Origin: Desulfoluna limicola
GTDB lineage: Bacteria; Desulfobacterota; Desulfobacteria; Desulfobacterales; Desulfolunaceae
Assembly: GCF_021654575.1 (NCBI RefSeq)
Contig: NZ_AP024488.1
Span: forward strand, 3,743,501-3,807,500
Direction: 5' to 3'
DNA: 64,000 bases
Position 1 is the stretch's first letter, and each line of letters starts with the position of its first letter. Below the pieces are notes generated by a model. That model was given only the letters and a program-made list of their open reading frames with translations, was not told where the DNA came from and made no database searches. Position numbers and translations under genes: made by a program. Shown in pieces: positions 10,163 to 18,519 of the stretch.

Positions 10163-10546
10163 ATGAACAAATCAAAACACCTCTCCGTTATAGACAATGG
10201 ACTCACCTTCACCGGTGACATCTCCGGCAAAGGCCAGCTCGTGATCAAAGGTGCGGTGAGCGGCACCATCAAAACAGACAGCGTCATCATCGCCGAAGAG
10301 GGCCAGGCCCTGTGCGACGCCAATGTGCTTTCGATGACTGTGGGGGGAACGTATGAGGGAACCCTCAATGCGGAAAAAGAGCTTATCGTCCTGAAGGGGG
10401 GCTGCTGTTCCGGCACCGTCACCTGTGGGGACCTGATCGTGGAAGCCGGAGGAATCGTCAACGCGTCGGTAACCTGCACGAAGGCCGACAAAGGCAAAAA
10501 GAAGCCGGCACCTGCCCCTGAAAAACTGGAGGCTGTAAAGGGTTAA
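10163..10546 (+). CDS. bactofilin (polymer-forming cytoskeletal protein)
   Basis: Bactofilins self-assemble into nucleotide-independent filaments that position cell-wall enzymes and shape the cell. The 127-residue protein shows the right-handed beta-helix repeat pattern (LTFTGDISGKGQLVIKGAVSGTI, then VGGTYEGTLNAEKELIVLKGG and LIVEAGGIVNASV). It ends in a Lys/Pro-rich tail typical of the family. The upstream membrane protein is probably its partner. No good ribosome site is seen before the ATG. Confidence 0.9.
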   Translation: MNKSKHLSVIDNGLTFTGDISGKGQLVIKGAVSGTIKTDSVIIAEEGQALCDANVLSMTVGGTYEGTLNAEKELIVLKGGCCSGTVTCGDLIVEAGGIVNASVTCTKADKGKKKPAPAPEKLEAVKG

Positions 10547-10602
10547 CTGCCTGACGGGGAACCCTTCGTCGGGGATTCCCCGGGCCTGAATCCCTTTGCG
10601 GC

Positions 10603-11214
10603 CTATGCCTCGGTTTCAAAGCGTGCCAGGGTTGCCGTGAAGTCGTCTGACCGCCCCTGGAAGTTGGCAAAGGTAAGGTCGGTAAAGGGAAGCGCATACT
10701 CTTGTCGAAGCGCCTCAAACAGGGACAGGTAATTGGCGGTGATCCGACCCGAGCGGGAGAGCCCGAGGGTTTCAGCCACCTCATCGATCCAGCCCTTCTC
10801 CCCCTCGATCTCCATGAACTCACCAAAGGGAAGCGTGTCCAGGCAGATTTCACACCCGTTGAGGTGAAAGGTCTCCCGCCACTTCTCGTAGATCTGGACC
10901 GGCTGAAACCCCAGAGCCTTCAAGATGTTGTCCATGGTATCGAAGTCACTGACCTCCACCTCCAGTTCCCGGTGAATTTTAAACCCACCCTTGCCGGAAT
11001 CGGCGTGGGGGGATTTATGGGTGAGGCGGGTTTTTCCGTCTTTCCTCAGCCGGAGCAGACATCTGGCTTGCGTGATTCCCCCATCTGCGTTATCATAGCG
11101 CGTGTTTGATTCAAAGGAACGACCGAAGCCTTCGGCCCCTTCCGCAACCAACCGCTGCCTTACAGCGTCAGGGCTTTCAAGCCGGTATTTCACTTCCACT
11201 TCAATGTCTTTCAT
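10603..11214 (-). CDS. CYTH-domain protein (class IV adenylate cyclase / triphosphatase-like)
   Basis: CYTH enzymes form an eight-stranded tunnel that hydrolyses or cyclises triphosphates such as ThTP, PPPi or ATP. The N-terminal ExExK signature (IEVEVKYRL) is present, as are the downstream basic and acidic tunnel residues ([47 protein letters not shown]). About 203 residues from ATG 11214; a TTG at 11226 would add four but lies too close to GGAG. The spacing 'FMEIEGE' and the overall form resemble CyaB-like class IV cyclases, but the substrate cannot be told from sequence. Confidence 0.88.
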   Translation of the reverse strand: MKDIEVEVKYRLESPDAVRQRLVAEGAEGFGRSFESNTRYDNADGGITQARCLLRLRKDGKTRLTHKSPHADSGKGGFKIHRELEVEVSDFDTMDNILKALGFQPVQIYEKWRETFHLNGCEICLDTLPFGEFMEIEGEKGWIDEVAETLGLSRSGRITANYLSLFEALRQEYALPFTDLTFANFQGRSDDFTATLARFETEA

Positions 11215-11310
11215 GTTTTTTTTCAATCTCCTCTTTATTTTACCGACGGATCTATGGTATCACGTCTCCGGCAAGCCTTTACCACGTGTGCCCAAATATT
11301 AAGAATCCAC

Positions 11311-11339
11311 TTGACAATTCTGGTGAATTCAATTATTTA
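11311..11339 (+). promoter_or_regulatory. sigma70-type promoter of rplM-rpsI
   Basis: TTGACA (11311-11316), a 17-base spacer and TATTTA (11334-11339) lie about 45 bases before the rplM start. Confidence 0.75.
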
Positions 11340-11381
11340 ATTTCAGTTATTTGTACGAAAACCGACCGGGAGTATACAAAA

Positions 11382-11816
11382 TTGAAGAAATATACCTATA
11401 GCGCAAAGAAATCGGACAATCCACAGAAATGGTGCGTGGTCGATGCCAAGGATCAGGTGCTTGGCCGACTCGCTTCCGTTGTCGCGGCACGCATTCGTGG
11501 TAAGCACAACCCCATGTACACCCCGCATGCTGATACCGGAGACTGGATCATTATCATCAACGCCGATAAGATCAAGCTCACCGGCAACAAGCTCAAGAAT
11601 AAGACTTACTACCGTCACAGCGGGTATGTAGGTGGCATCACAGCTATTACCGCCGGCAAACTTCTCGAGAAGCGTCCCGAAGATCTGCTCCGTTTCGCCG
11701 TTAAGGGCATGCTGCCCAAGAATCGACTGGGTCGTGAGCTGAACAAAAAGCTTTTCGTGTACGCAGGGGAAGAACACCCCCATGCGGCCCAGAAGCCTGA
11801 GACCCTCGAAGTCTAA
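11382..11816 (+). CDS. rplM: 50S ribosomal protein L13
   Basis: L13 is an early-assembly protein of the large ribosomal subunit. The 144-residue product has the family core ([68 protein letters not shown]), split here as separate motifs. The start is a TTG at 11382, nine bases after GGGAG. An in-frame extension upstream to 11106 runs through the promoter and antisense to the CYTH gene, so it is not coding. rpsI follows 39 bases on, the universal pair. Confidence 0.97.
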   Translation: MKKYTYSAKKSDNPQKWCVVDAKDQVLGRLASVVAARIRGKHNPMYTPHADTGDWIIIINADKIKLTGNKLKNKTYYRHSGYVGGITAITAGKLLEKRPEDLLRFAVKGMLPKNRLGRELNKKLFVYAGEEHPHAAQKPETLEV

Positions 11817-11855
11817 GAAACCACCACAGCGAATCAAGAGATACTGAGGATATTC

Positions 11856-12251
11856 ATGGAAAAAGAGAACGTATTCTACGCCACCGGCAAACGGAAAAAC
11901 GGCATCGCCCGTACTTGGCTCACCCCTGGCAGCGGCAAAATCACTGTCAACGACAAACCTGTGGAAGAGGCATTCCCCAACCCCACAGCACGTCTTCTCC
12001 TCGCATCCCCCCTGGCTCTCATTGAAGCCATGGACGCTTATGACATCAATGTCAAAGTCAAGGGCGGCGGGATCATGGGACAGGCCGGTGCCATCCGTCA
12101 CGGCATCACCAAAGCGCTCCTCCTTGCTGACCCTGAGCTTCGCGACGTACTGAAGCGCGCCGGGTTCATCACCCGTGACTCCAGAGTCAAAGAGCGTAAG
12201 AAATACGGCCAGAAAGGCGCCCGAGCACGTTTCCAGTTCTCCAAGCGCTAA
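11856..12251 (+). CDS. rpsI: 30S ribosomal protein S9
   Basis: S9 is a small-subunit protein whose basic C-terminal tail reaches the P-site tRNA. The 131 residues match the family, with [16 protein letters not shown] at the start, [15 protein letters not shown] in the middle, and the invariant C-terminus ending in RFQFSKR. GAGG lies before the ATG. It is co-transcribed with rplM and followed by a strong terminator. Confidence 0.98.
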   Translation: MEKENVFYATGKRKNGIARTWLTPGSGKITVNDKPVEEAFPNPTARLLLASPLALIEAMDAYDINVKVKGGGIMGQAGAIRHGITKALLLADPELRDVLKRAGFITRDSRVKERKKYGQKGARARFQFSKR

Positions 12252-12269
12252 TCGCCCGTACGATTTTAC

Positions 12270-12303
12270 AAAAAAAGGAGGCAGACATCTGCCTCCTTTT
12301 TTT
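12270..12303 (+). terminator. rho-independent terminator after rpsI
   Basis: AAAAAAGGAGGCAGA pairs with TCTGCCTCCTTTTTT across a minimal loop, ending in seven T. It is symmetric enough to act in both directions. Confidence 0.92.
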
Positions 12304-12405
12304 GTATACTCTTTTCCACGTTGCACCAGCATTACGCGCTCATCTTACGGGCCACCCGTTTGGACCCGGTGATTTTCACACGGAGATCAAGACGTTGAGG
12401 TGCCC

Positions 12406-13650
12406 ATGGAGACCTACCAAAATCTGCTCCCCCACGAGGACGACATCCGCCACTCCCTGACCCGGCGGTTCGGCTTCCTTTCCTTTCCAGAGCCCCTGGA
12501 AAGCCACTTCCTTGAACACGAAAACCAGAAGCGAAAGCGGCGTTATCTCCTGGCCGGTCTCATCGCCATTTTCTTCTACAATCTCTTCTTCATCGGCGAC
12601 CGGATCATGGTTCCGGACATCTACACCACAGCATGGCGCATGCGTCTTTTCGTGGTCACCCCTGTGATCATGCTGGTGATGGGCCTTGTTACCCTCCGGC
12701 GATTTCAAAAATATACCGAGCTGTACGCCATGGTGCTCATGCTGCTCACCTCCTTCAGCATCATCTACCTCCTGATGAAAAGCCACCACCCCAATGTGGC
12801 CCACTACTACACAGGCATCATCATCATCGCCATCTTCGGCAACATTGTGGCGGGCATCCGCTTTAAAACCGGCCTTTTCACCTCGTCTGCCATCCTCTTC
12901 ATCTACGTGGCCACCCTGGAGCAAATGCCGGCCATGGGGCAGGAGGCGGGAACCAACAGCGCCCTGGTGCTATTTGCGTCACTGGCCATAAGCCTCTTCG
13001 GGAGCTACCAGCTTGAGAGCGAGGCAAGGCGTGACTTTCTCCACTCCATGCTTCAGCTCATCAACACCCAGAAGCTTGCAGAATCCAACCGTAAGCTCGC
13101 ACACATCTCGATTTCAGACGGCCTCACCGGCCTCTTTAATCGAAGGCACTTTGACTCCGTCTATGATGCCCAATGGCGCAGTGCGTCACGCAACAGCTCC
13201 CCCGTCTCCCTTCTTTTCATTGACATCGACCACTTCAAATATTTCAACGATCACTACGGCCATCAGGCCGGAGATCGCTGCCTGCAAAATGTGGCCGGTA
13301 TCATCCAGTCCAGCGTCAACCGGGCCCACGACCTGGCGGCACGTTACGGAGGGGAAGAGTTCGTGGTCCTGCTTCCCCACACCAGCCTCGACAATGCCCT
13401 CCTCATCGCCCGGCGCATTACTGTTGGCATAGAGCAACTTGCCATAGAACATGCGGCGTCTCCCACCAGCCGCAACCTCACCCTCTCCATCGGTGTCTCC
13501 TGCATGGTGCCCAAAGGGAGCCGGAGACCCGAGCAACTCCTCAAGTGCGCCGACACAGCCCTCTACCGGGCCAAGGCCGCGGGCAGGAACCAAGTTATCT
13601 ATTTTTCCGATGAGGAAGACGGCACCATCTCCATTGACGGCAAGCGGTAA
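12406..13650 (+). CDS. membrane-bound diguanylate cyclase (GGDEF)
   Basis: The C-terminal GGDEF domain makes cyclic di-GMP from GTP. The protein has about six membrane helices between residues 40 and 205 (LLAGLIAIFFYNLFFIG, LFVVTPVIMLVMGLVT and others). A short helix leads to the GGDEF domain at about 235-400. The active-site motif is GGEEF near residue 315, and an RxxD product-inhibition site (RAHD) lies five residues before it, so the enzyme looks active and feedback-controlled. The start is ATG 12406, five bases after GAGG; an in-frame GTG at 12400 has no site. Its 3' end overlaps the convergent downstream gene by 52 bases. Confidence 0.93.
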   Translation: METYQNLLPHEDDIRHSLTRRFGFLSFPEPLESHFLEHENQKRKRRYLLAGLIAIFFYNLFFIGDRIMVPDIYTTAWRMRLFVVTPVIMLVMGLVTLRRFQKYTELYAMVLMLLTSFSIIYLLMKSHHPNVAHYYTGIIIIAIFGNIVAGIRFKTGLFTSSAILFIYVATLEQMPAMGQEAGTNSALVLFASLAISLFGSYQLESEARRDFLHSMLQLINTQKLAESNRKLAHISISDGLTGLFNRRHFDSVYDAQWRSASRNSSPVSLLFIDIDHFKYFNDHYGHQAGDRCLQNVAGIIQSSVNRAHDLAARYGGEEFVVLLPHTSLDNALLIARRITVGIEQLAIEHAASPTSRNLTLSIGVSCMVPKGSRRPEQLLKCADTALYRAKAAGRNQVIYFSDEEDGTISIDGKR

Positions 13651-15623
13651 TTCCTGTTGCTGTAACTCCAGGATGCCCACTGAGCATGGGCCAGCGCCTT
13701 TTCGACGAGACGAGGGTCCGCATCCTCCTCTGTGAGACGCCTTCCATCGTAATGAAACTGGCGATGCTCCTTGCCCGGCTGCAGCACCACCACAGAGTCC
13801 CCTTCCATGTACGCCTGATTTTTATAAAACTGCATCACGGCCCTGCCGGCCAGCCCTTCGGGCACATTCAAAAGGTCACGTCCGATCATGGGCGTGTCCC
13901 CCCCCACCCCCATAAGAGAGAGCACAGTCGGTGGAAGGTCGGCCTGACTTGCCAGGGTATCATACACCCCTGGCTCTACCCCCGGACCGATCAACAGCGC
14001 GGGTATCCGAAACCGCTCAATGGGCACCAGGGCATCGCCATACACCCGTGAGTTGTGATCTGCCACCACAAGAAAAAGGGTCCGGTCCCAGTAGGAGCTC
14101 GTTTTGGCCATGTCAAAAAAACGGCCGACGGCATAGTCGGCATATTTTACGGCGTTGTTCACCGTGGCCTTTGGCTCTTCGTACAAAGTGATGGCATTAT
14201 CGGGAAACTCAAACGGCGAGTGGTTGCTGGAACTGAACACAAGGGTAAACGAAGGGGTCTTACCGTCAGCCTCAAGAACCTCATGGGCCTTGGTAAACAG
14301 GTCCTCATCACAGACCCCCCAGGAGCCTTTGAAGCTGTAGCTGTCGTAGTCTTTCTCGTCAATCACCTCATCGAAGCCGTTGCCCAGAAAAAAACGTTTC
14401 ATGTTGTCAAAATTGGCCTCACCACCATAGACAAACCGTGTTTTGAAGCCCTTTGTCTTCAAAAATGAGGCTAGGGAGAAAAAATTGGCCTGCGACTTCC
14501 CCAACTTCACCACACTTCGCCCGGGGGTGGGAAAAAAACCTGTGGTGACCGCCTCGATACCTCGCACAGACCGCGTTCCCGTGGCGTAAAGGCGGTCAAA
14601 AAACAACCCTTCTTTCGACAGGGCATCCAGGTTCGGGGTCAGGGGAAGCCCCCCCATCCTGCCTACGAATTCTGCCCCCAGACTCTCCTCAAGAAGAATC
14701 ACCAGGTTCAAGGGCGACTCCCGTTCTACGCCGGGGGTCAGGCGATGCAGGGTGGGGATGGCGCCCGCAGTAAAAACACCGGCATCCCCGGCGGCGCTTT
14801 TCCGAACCAACGCCACCATCCGAGCCACATCCATTTCCCCATAGACCTTTGCCGCATCGGCCTCGTCCCCCATGCGATACACCGCATCAAGCAAACTGTA
14901 CCCGGATGAAAGAGAAAGGCTGTTGAGAAGATGGTCTGAACTGAAAGCCACGGTGCTGGCGTTGGCAGGGCGATGCCCCAGGGAAGAGCGGGCTCCGGCA
15001 ACCACAAGAATGGCCATCAGCGGGGTCACCAGCAGGCGGGAAGCAACCCCCCAGGAGGAGTGGGGCCTGACCATGGGGGGATAGATTCGACGCGAGAAAC
15101 ACAACACCGCGGCAATGGCGAGGGTTCCGAAGACCAACTCGGCCTTGTACCCCGTCACCAGCATGGTGATGACCTCTTTGGGGTAGACAAGGTACTCCAC
15201 AAAAAGTCGGTTGGGACGGGTGTCATACTCTCCAATAAAAAATGGGGTGACCGCCTCCATGAAAAACAGAAAGCCAAGTGCGCCGGAAAACCAGAGGGTG
15301 GAGAAGACCCGCCACAGGGAATGGATTCGTTGAACCCCATTCGACAAAGGAGCCAGAAGCACGGGAAGAGCGATGAAGTAACAGATCATGACCGTGTCCA
15401 TCCTGAGGCCATAAAGCACAATACGCAAGGCTTGTCCCACACCCTCCACGCGGCCCCACTGCCAGAGAATCAGGCCGAGGCGCCATCCCGTCAACATCAG
15501 GTAGGCATGCAAGGCAAACAGCCAGACCGGATACCATGGGTTCCCTTTTAAAAACGACACCATCCCCTTGGCCCAAGAGGCTTCCACCTGGCCACCATTG
15601 GCCACACATCCATTACGGCTCAT
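13599..15623 (-). CDS. LtaS/OpgB-like membrane phosphoglycerol transferase-type sulfatase
   Basis: The N-terminal third has about five membrane helices and the C-terminal part is a periplasmic alkaline-phosphatase/sulfatase fold. Motifs seen are NLVILLEESLGAEF (metal-binding acid), YATGTRSVRGIEA with the likely nucleophilic Thr near residue 346, FKTRFVYGGEANFDNM, VFSSSNHSPFEFP and LFLVVADHNSR. This architecture is shared by lipoteichoic-acid synthases, OpgB and related enzymes that move phosphoglycerol or phosphoethanolamine head groups; in a Gram-negative the target may be periplasmic glucans or surface glycans. The start is uncertain (15641 or 15623). It overlaps the diguanylate cyclase gene tail-to-tail. 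Confidence 0.85.
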   Translation of the reverse strand: MSRNGCVANGGQVEASWAKGMVSFLKGNPWYPVWLFALHAYLMLTGWRLGLILWQWGRVEGVGQALRIVLYGLRMDTVMICYFIALPVLLAPLSNGVQRIHSLWRVFSTLWFSGALGFLFFMEAVTPFFIGEYDTRPNRLFVEYLVYPKEVITMLVTGYKAELVFGTLAIAAVLCFSRRIYPPMVRPHSSWGVASRLLVTPLMAILVVAGARSSLGHRPANASTVAFSSDHLLNSLSLSSGYSLLDAVYRMGDEADAAKVYGEMDVARMVALVRKSAAGDAGVFTAGAIPTLHRLTPGVERESPLNLVILLEESLGAEFVGRMGGLPLTPNLDALSKEGLFFDRLYATGTRSVRGIEAVTTGFFPTPGRSVVKLGKSQANFFSLASFLKTKGFKTRFVYGGEANFDNMKRFFLGNGFDEVIDEKDYDSYSFKGSWGVCDEDLFTKAHEVLEADGKTPSFTLVFSSSNHSPFEFPDNAITLYEEPKATVNNAVKYADYAVGRFFDMAKTSSYWDRTLFLVVADHNSRVYGDALVPIERFRIPALLIGPGVEPGVYDTLASQADLPPTVLSLMGVGGDTPMIGRDLLNVPEGLAGRAVMQFYKNQAYMEGDSVVVLQPGKEHRQFHYDGRRLTEEDADPRLVEKALAHAQWASWSYSNRNYRLPSMEMVPSSSSEK

Positions 15624-15805
15624 ATCCCATCCATCACTCAAACATTATGACATGTTGAAAAACCCCCTCTCCACAAAGCGCACCCGTTGACACCCGATTT
15701 TTTTTTAACGAAACCAGGGAATCTCAAACCTGCGCCAGTTTGAACATACCCCCGTAAGGAACAACATATCTACGGGACAAATGTAGCCGATTGTAACCAA
15801 TTGTA

Positions 15806-16852
15806 TCAGGAAAGCAGGCTGCCGGATGCGCGGGAACCGAGCTGCCCGCAGGCCGCCAACATGGCCTCACCCTGGGACCATCGCCTCCGAACGTGGAGGC
15901 CTTCCGCCGCCAGCGCTTCATGAAAGGCGTTCACCTCGCCGTCGGAAGGAGCAACAAGCTCGGTTTCCCCCCTTGAGGGATTGAAGGGGATAAGGTTGAT
16001 GGTGGCATTCAGCCCATGAGAAAAAGCAGCCAGCCTTTTCACATCTGCCACCTGGTCGTTGATTCCCCGGATCAGTACGTACTCGAGGAGCACCCCCTCC
16101 TTCAGCCCGGTATGCTGCCGAAGCGATTCAAGGGTCTGCTTCAACACGGCAAGCGGGTAACGATTGTTCACGGGCATCAACCGGGAGCGTGTCCTGTCGT
16201 CCGACGCATTCAGCGAAAGAGCCAGGCGCACACCCAGGGTTGCATCGGCGAGCTGCCTGATCTCATCCGCCAGCCCCACCGTGGAGACCGTTATCCGTCT
16301 GGGCCCCACAGAAAATCCCCGAACGTCTGTCAACACCCCAATGGCACGAAGCACAGTGTCCAAATTATCCAAGGGTTCCCCCATGCCCATGAAGACCAGG
16401 TTGCGGATGGGTCTCTTCAGGACAAACCGGGCGTTCCAGAGCTGCCCGGTGATCTCGGCAACGGTCAGGTTGCGGCGCAACCCCATGCGCCCGGTCCTGC
16501 AAAACCGGCACCCCATCCGGCACCCCACCTGGGTGGAGAGACACAACGTTGCGTAGCCCTTCATGGGAATCACCACGGACTCCACCGCCAATCCATCGGA
16601 AAGTCGATTGAGAACCTTCACCACCCCCTCACGGCACACCGTCTCCTCCACCACGGGTGGCGTAAAACAAAGCTCCTCCCCCAGGGCTGCGGCAAGTACC
16701 GGGGAGTCTCGAAAGGCTTTCGCCTCAAGAAACCGAGGGTTCCCAAGGGCCATCACCTCCCGGATCAGAGCCGAGGCATGAAAGGCCCCTTTTCCATAAC
16801 GCCCCTGCAGATGGTGAACCAACTCTGCGTATGGTGTTTCCAAAATCTCCAT
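15806..16852 (-). CDS. rlmN: RlmN-like 23S rRNA/tRNA adenine-C2 methyltransferase (radical SAM)
   Basis: RlmN methylates C2 of A2503 in 23S rRNA and A37 of some tRNAs by radical SAM chemistry. All key cysteines are visible. The CxxxCxxC cluster site is in GCRMGCRFC, one catalytic Cys lies seven residues upstream (CLSTQVGC) and the other is in the C-terminal AACGQL motif. VFMGMGEPLDN is the SAM-binding GGE-like motif. The start at 16852 (348 residues) has GGAG eight bases upstream; an extension to 16900 does not. The family includes Cfr-type C8 enzymes, but nothing here favours Cfr. A second RlmN elsewhere cannot be excluded. Confidence 0.88.
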   Translation of the reverse strand: MEILETPYAELVHHLQGRYGKGAFHASALIREVMALGNPRFLEAKAFRDSPVLAAALGEELCFTPPVVEETVCREGVVKVLNRLSDGLAVESVVIPMKGYATLCLSTQVGCRMGCRFCRTGRMGLRRNLTVAEITGQLWNARFVLKRPIRNLVFMGMGEPLDNLDTVLRAIGVLTDVRGFSVGPRRITVSTVGLADEIRQLADATLGVRLALSLNASDDRTRSRLMPVNNRYPLAVLKQTLESLRQHTGLKEGVLLEYVLIRGINDQVADVKRLAAFSHGLNATINLIPFNPSRGETELVAPSDGEVNAFHEALAAEGLHVRRRWSQGEAMLAACGQLGSRASGSLLS

Positions 16853-16900
16853 CCTGATCTCTCCATCCTCAAAACACCCAGAGACCCAGCCCCCGGACAC

Positions 16901-17398
16901 TGCGTTTGATGTGACGATTTCTCGCTAAAAAAGGCCTTCCATGCCCCCCAGCTGGCGAGCAAACGAGCCCTTGTTGCCCACCGTTTCAAAAGGGTAACCC
17001 CTGTCAGGGCCACCAAAGAATGCTCCCCTCAAGCACAAGGAAACCATTTACGTTTATTCCACCCTTCACAAAACTTAGCAAGCGCCCCTGACCTCAACAC
17101 CCGAGACTGAAACGCAACCCGGGCCAGGAGGAAAGACTCATACCTCTCCTATGCCACGCCCCTCTTTTTTTACTGACCCCAGAACCGGTTACCGCAGCAG
17201 TAACAACCAACGGAAAGTCTTATGCCGGTTGCATTTGACACGTTATATTGATACACTTTTTTTCCCCTGACCCTCTTGCGTGAGTCCAAGCCGACCGAGG
17301 ACACTGAGTACTACATTTCGGGCAGGGAAGATACAACCTCAGGGCAATCTGGTGAGTGAAATACCGCCCAAGCCATGACCGGGCAGCAAGGAGATACA
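16901..17398. other. intergenic region between rlmN-like and receiver-kinase genes
   Basis: About 500 bases with no convincing ORF. TTGCAT (17229-17234), 17 bases and TACACT (17252-17257) form a possible weak promoter for the kinase operon. A T-rich run follows at 17258-17264. I recognise no riboswitch. Confidence 0.4.
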
Positions 17399-18511
17399 AT
17401 GAGTCCCACGCCGTACCGAATGACCGTTCTTATTGTGGACGACATGCCCACCAACATCAAAATTCTCGGTGAAACCCTCAGGAAAGACTATGACATCAGC
17501 TTCGCCCGGAGCGGTACCAAAGCCCTGGAGATGATCGCTGAGCACCTTCCGGACCTCATCCTCCTTGACATCATGATGCCCGGCATCGATGGGTACGAGG
17601 TTCTGCGCCGGATCAAAGAAAACCCCGACCACTCCCATATCCCTGTCATCTTCATCTCAGCACGGGATGATGAAAAAGATGAAACCTATGGGCTTGAGAT
17701 GGGTGCCGTGGACTACATCACCAAACCTTTTCGTCCGGCCGTGGTCAGAGCCCGGGTGCGCACCCATATGGAACTCAAGATGCACCGGGACCGCCTGAAC
17801 AGCCTGGTCCACGACCGCACCCGCCAGCTGATTCACTCCGATCGCCTCGCCACCCTGGGAACCCTCTCAGCCGCCGTTGCCCATGAAGTCAAAAACCCCC
17901 TTCACTATGTGGTGGGCAACGCCGAAATGATCATTGATGACATCCTGAGCGGAAACATGGGCTCCATTCAACAGAGCGCCGTCAATATCGTCAAGGGAGC
18001 CAAACGCATCAATGCCCTCACCGACCGGCTCAAAGGCTATTCCAAAAAGCGGGGGCAATCCAATGCCTTAACCCCCTTGAACACGATCATTGACGACGCC
18101 CTGGAAATGCTTCGCTATCGACTCCTGCAGTGCGGCATTGAGGTAAACACCTCCGGCGTGGACAACGATCTGAAGGTGTCCTGCGACCCTCATCAGATCT
18201 CCCAGGTCTTCATCAACCTGATCAACAACTCCACCGATGCACTCTGCAACGGCTCCGGGATGATCTTCATCCAGGCCTCAAAAAACGCAGAGGCAGCCCG
18301 AGTGACCCTCACGGACAATGGCCCCGGGATCCCCACGGATAAAATCGACACCATCTTCGAGCCTTTTATCACCGAAAAGTCCGACGACAAAGGCACAGGC
18401 CTGGGTCTTTTTATTACGCGGCATATCCTCGCCCGTCACGGCGGAGAAATCCACCTCTCGCGAAGCGATACCTCCGGCTCCGAGTTTACCTTCACCCTCC
18501 CATTGAGCTGA
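17399..18511 (+). CDS. response-regulator/histidine-kinase hybrid (REC-HisKA-HATPase)
   Basis: The 370-residue soluble protein begins with a receiver domain (VLIVDDMPTN, phospho-acceptor Asp57 in LILLDIMMPG, Lys in DYITKPF) and a linker. A kinase core follows: His162 in AVAHEVKNPLHYVVGNAEM, then HATPase boxes INLINNSTDAL, DNGPGIP and GTGLGLFITRHIL. ATG 17399 has AAGGAG five bases upstream; ATG 17375 does not. With no sensor of its own, it probably takes phosphate or regulation from a partner. The next gene, a membrane hybrid kinase, starts eight bases downstream and is the obvious candidate. Confidence 0.93.
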   Translation: MSPTPYRMTVLIVDDMPTNIKILGETLRKDYDISFARSGTKALEMIAEHLPDLILLDIMMPGIDGYEVLRRIKENPDHSHIPVIFISARDDEKDETYGLEMGAVDYITKPFRPAVVRARVRTHMELKMHRDRLNSLVHDRTRQLIHSDRLATLGTLSAAVAHEVKNPLHYVVGNAEMIIDDILSGNMGSIQQSAVNIVKGAKRINALTDRLKGYSKKRGQSNALTPLNTIIDDALEMLRYRLLQCGIEVNTSGVDNDLKVSCDPHQISQVFINLINNSTDALCNGSGMIFIQASKNAEAARVTLTDNGPGIPTDKIDTIFEPFITEKSDDKGTGLGLFITRHILARHGGEIHLSRSDTSGSEFTFTLPLS

Positions 18512-18519
18512 GCATCCCC

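Noticed and set aside
11106..11381. Upstream extension of rplM
   Set aside because: It overlaps the promoter and the opposite-strand CYTH gene; TTG 11382 gives the normal L13 length.
17258..17398. Cyclic-di-GMP riboswitch before the receiver-kinase
   Set aside because: No conserved GEMM core could be found by eye.
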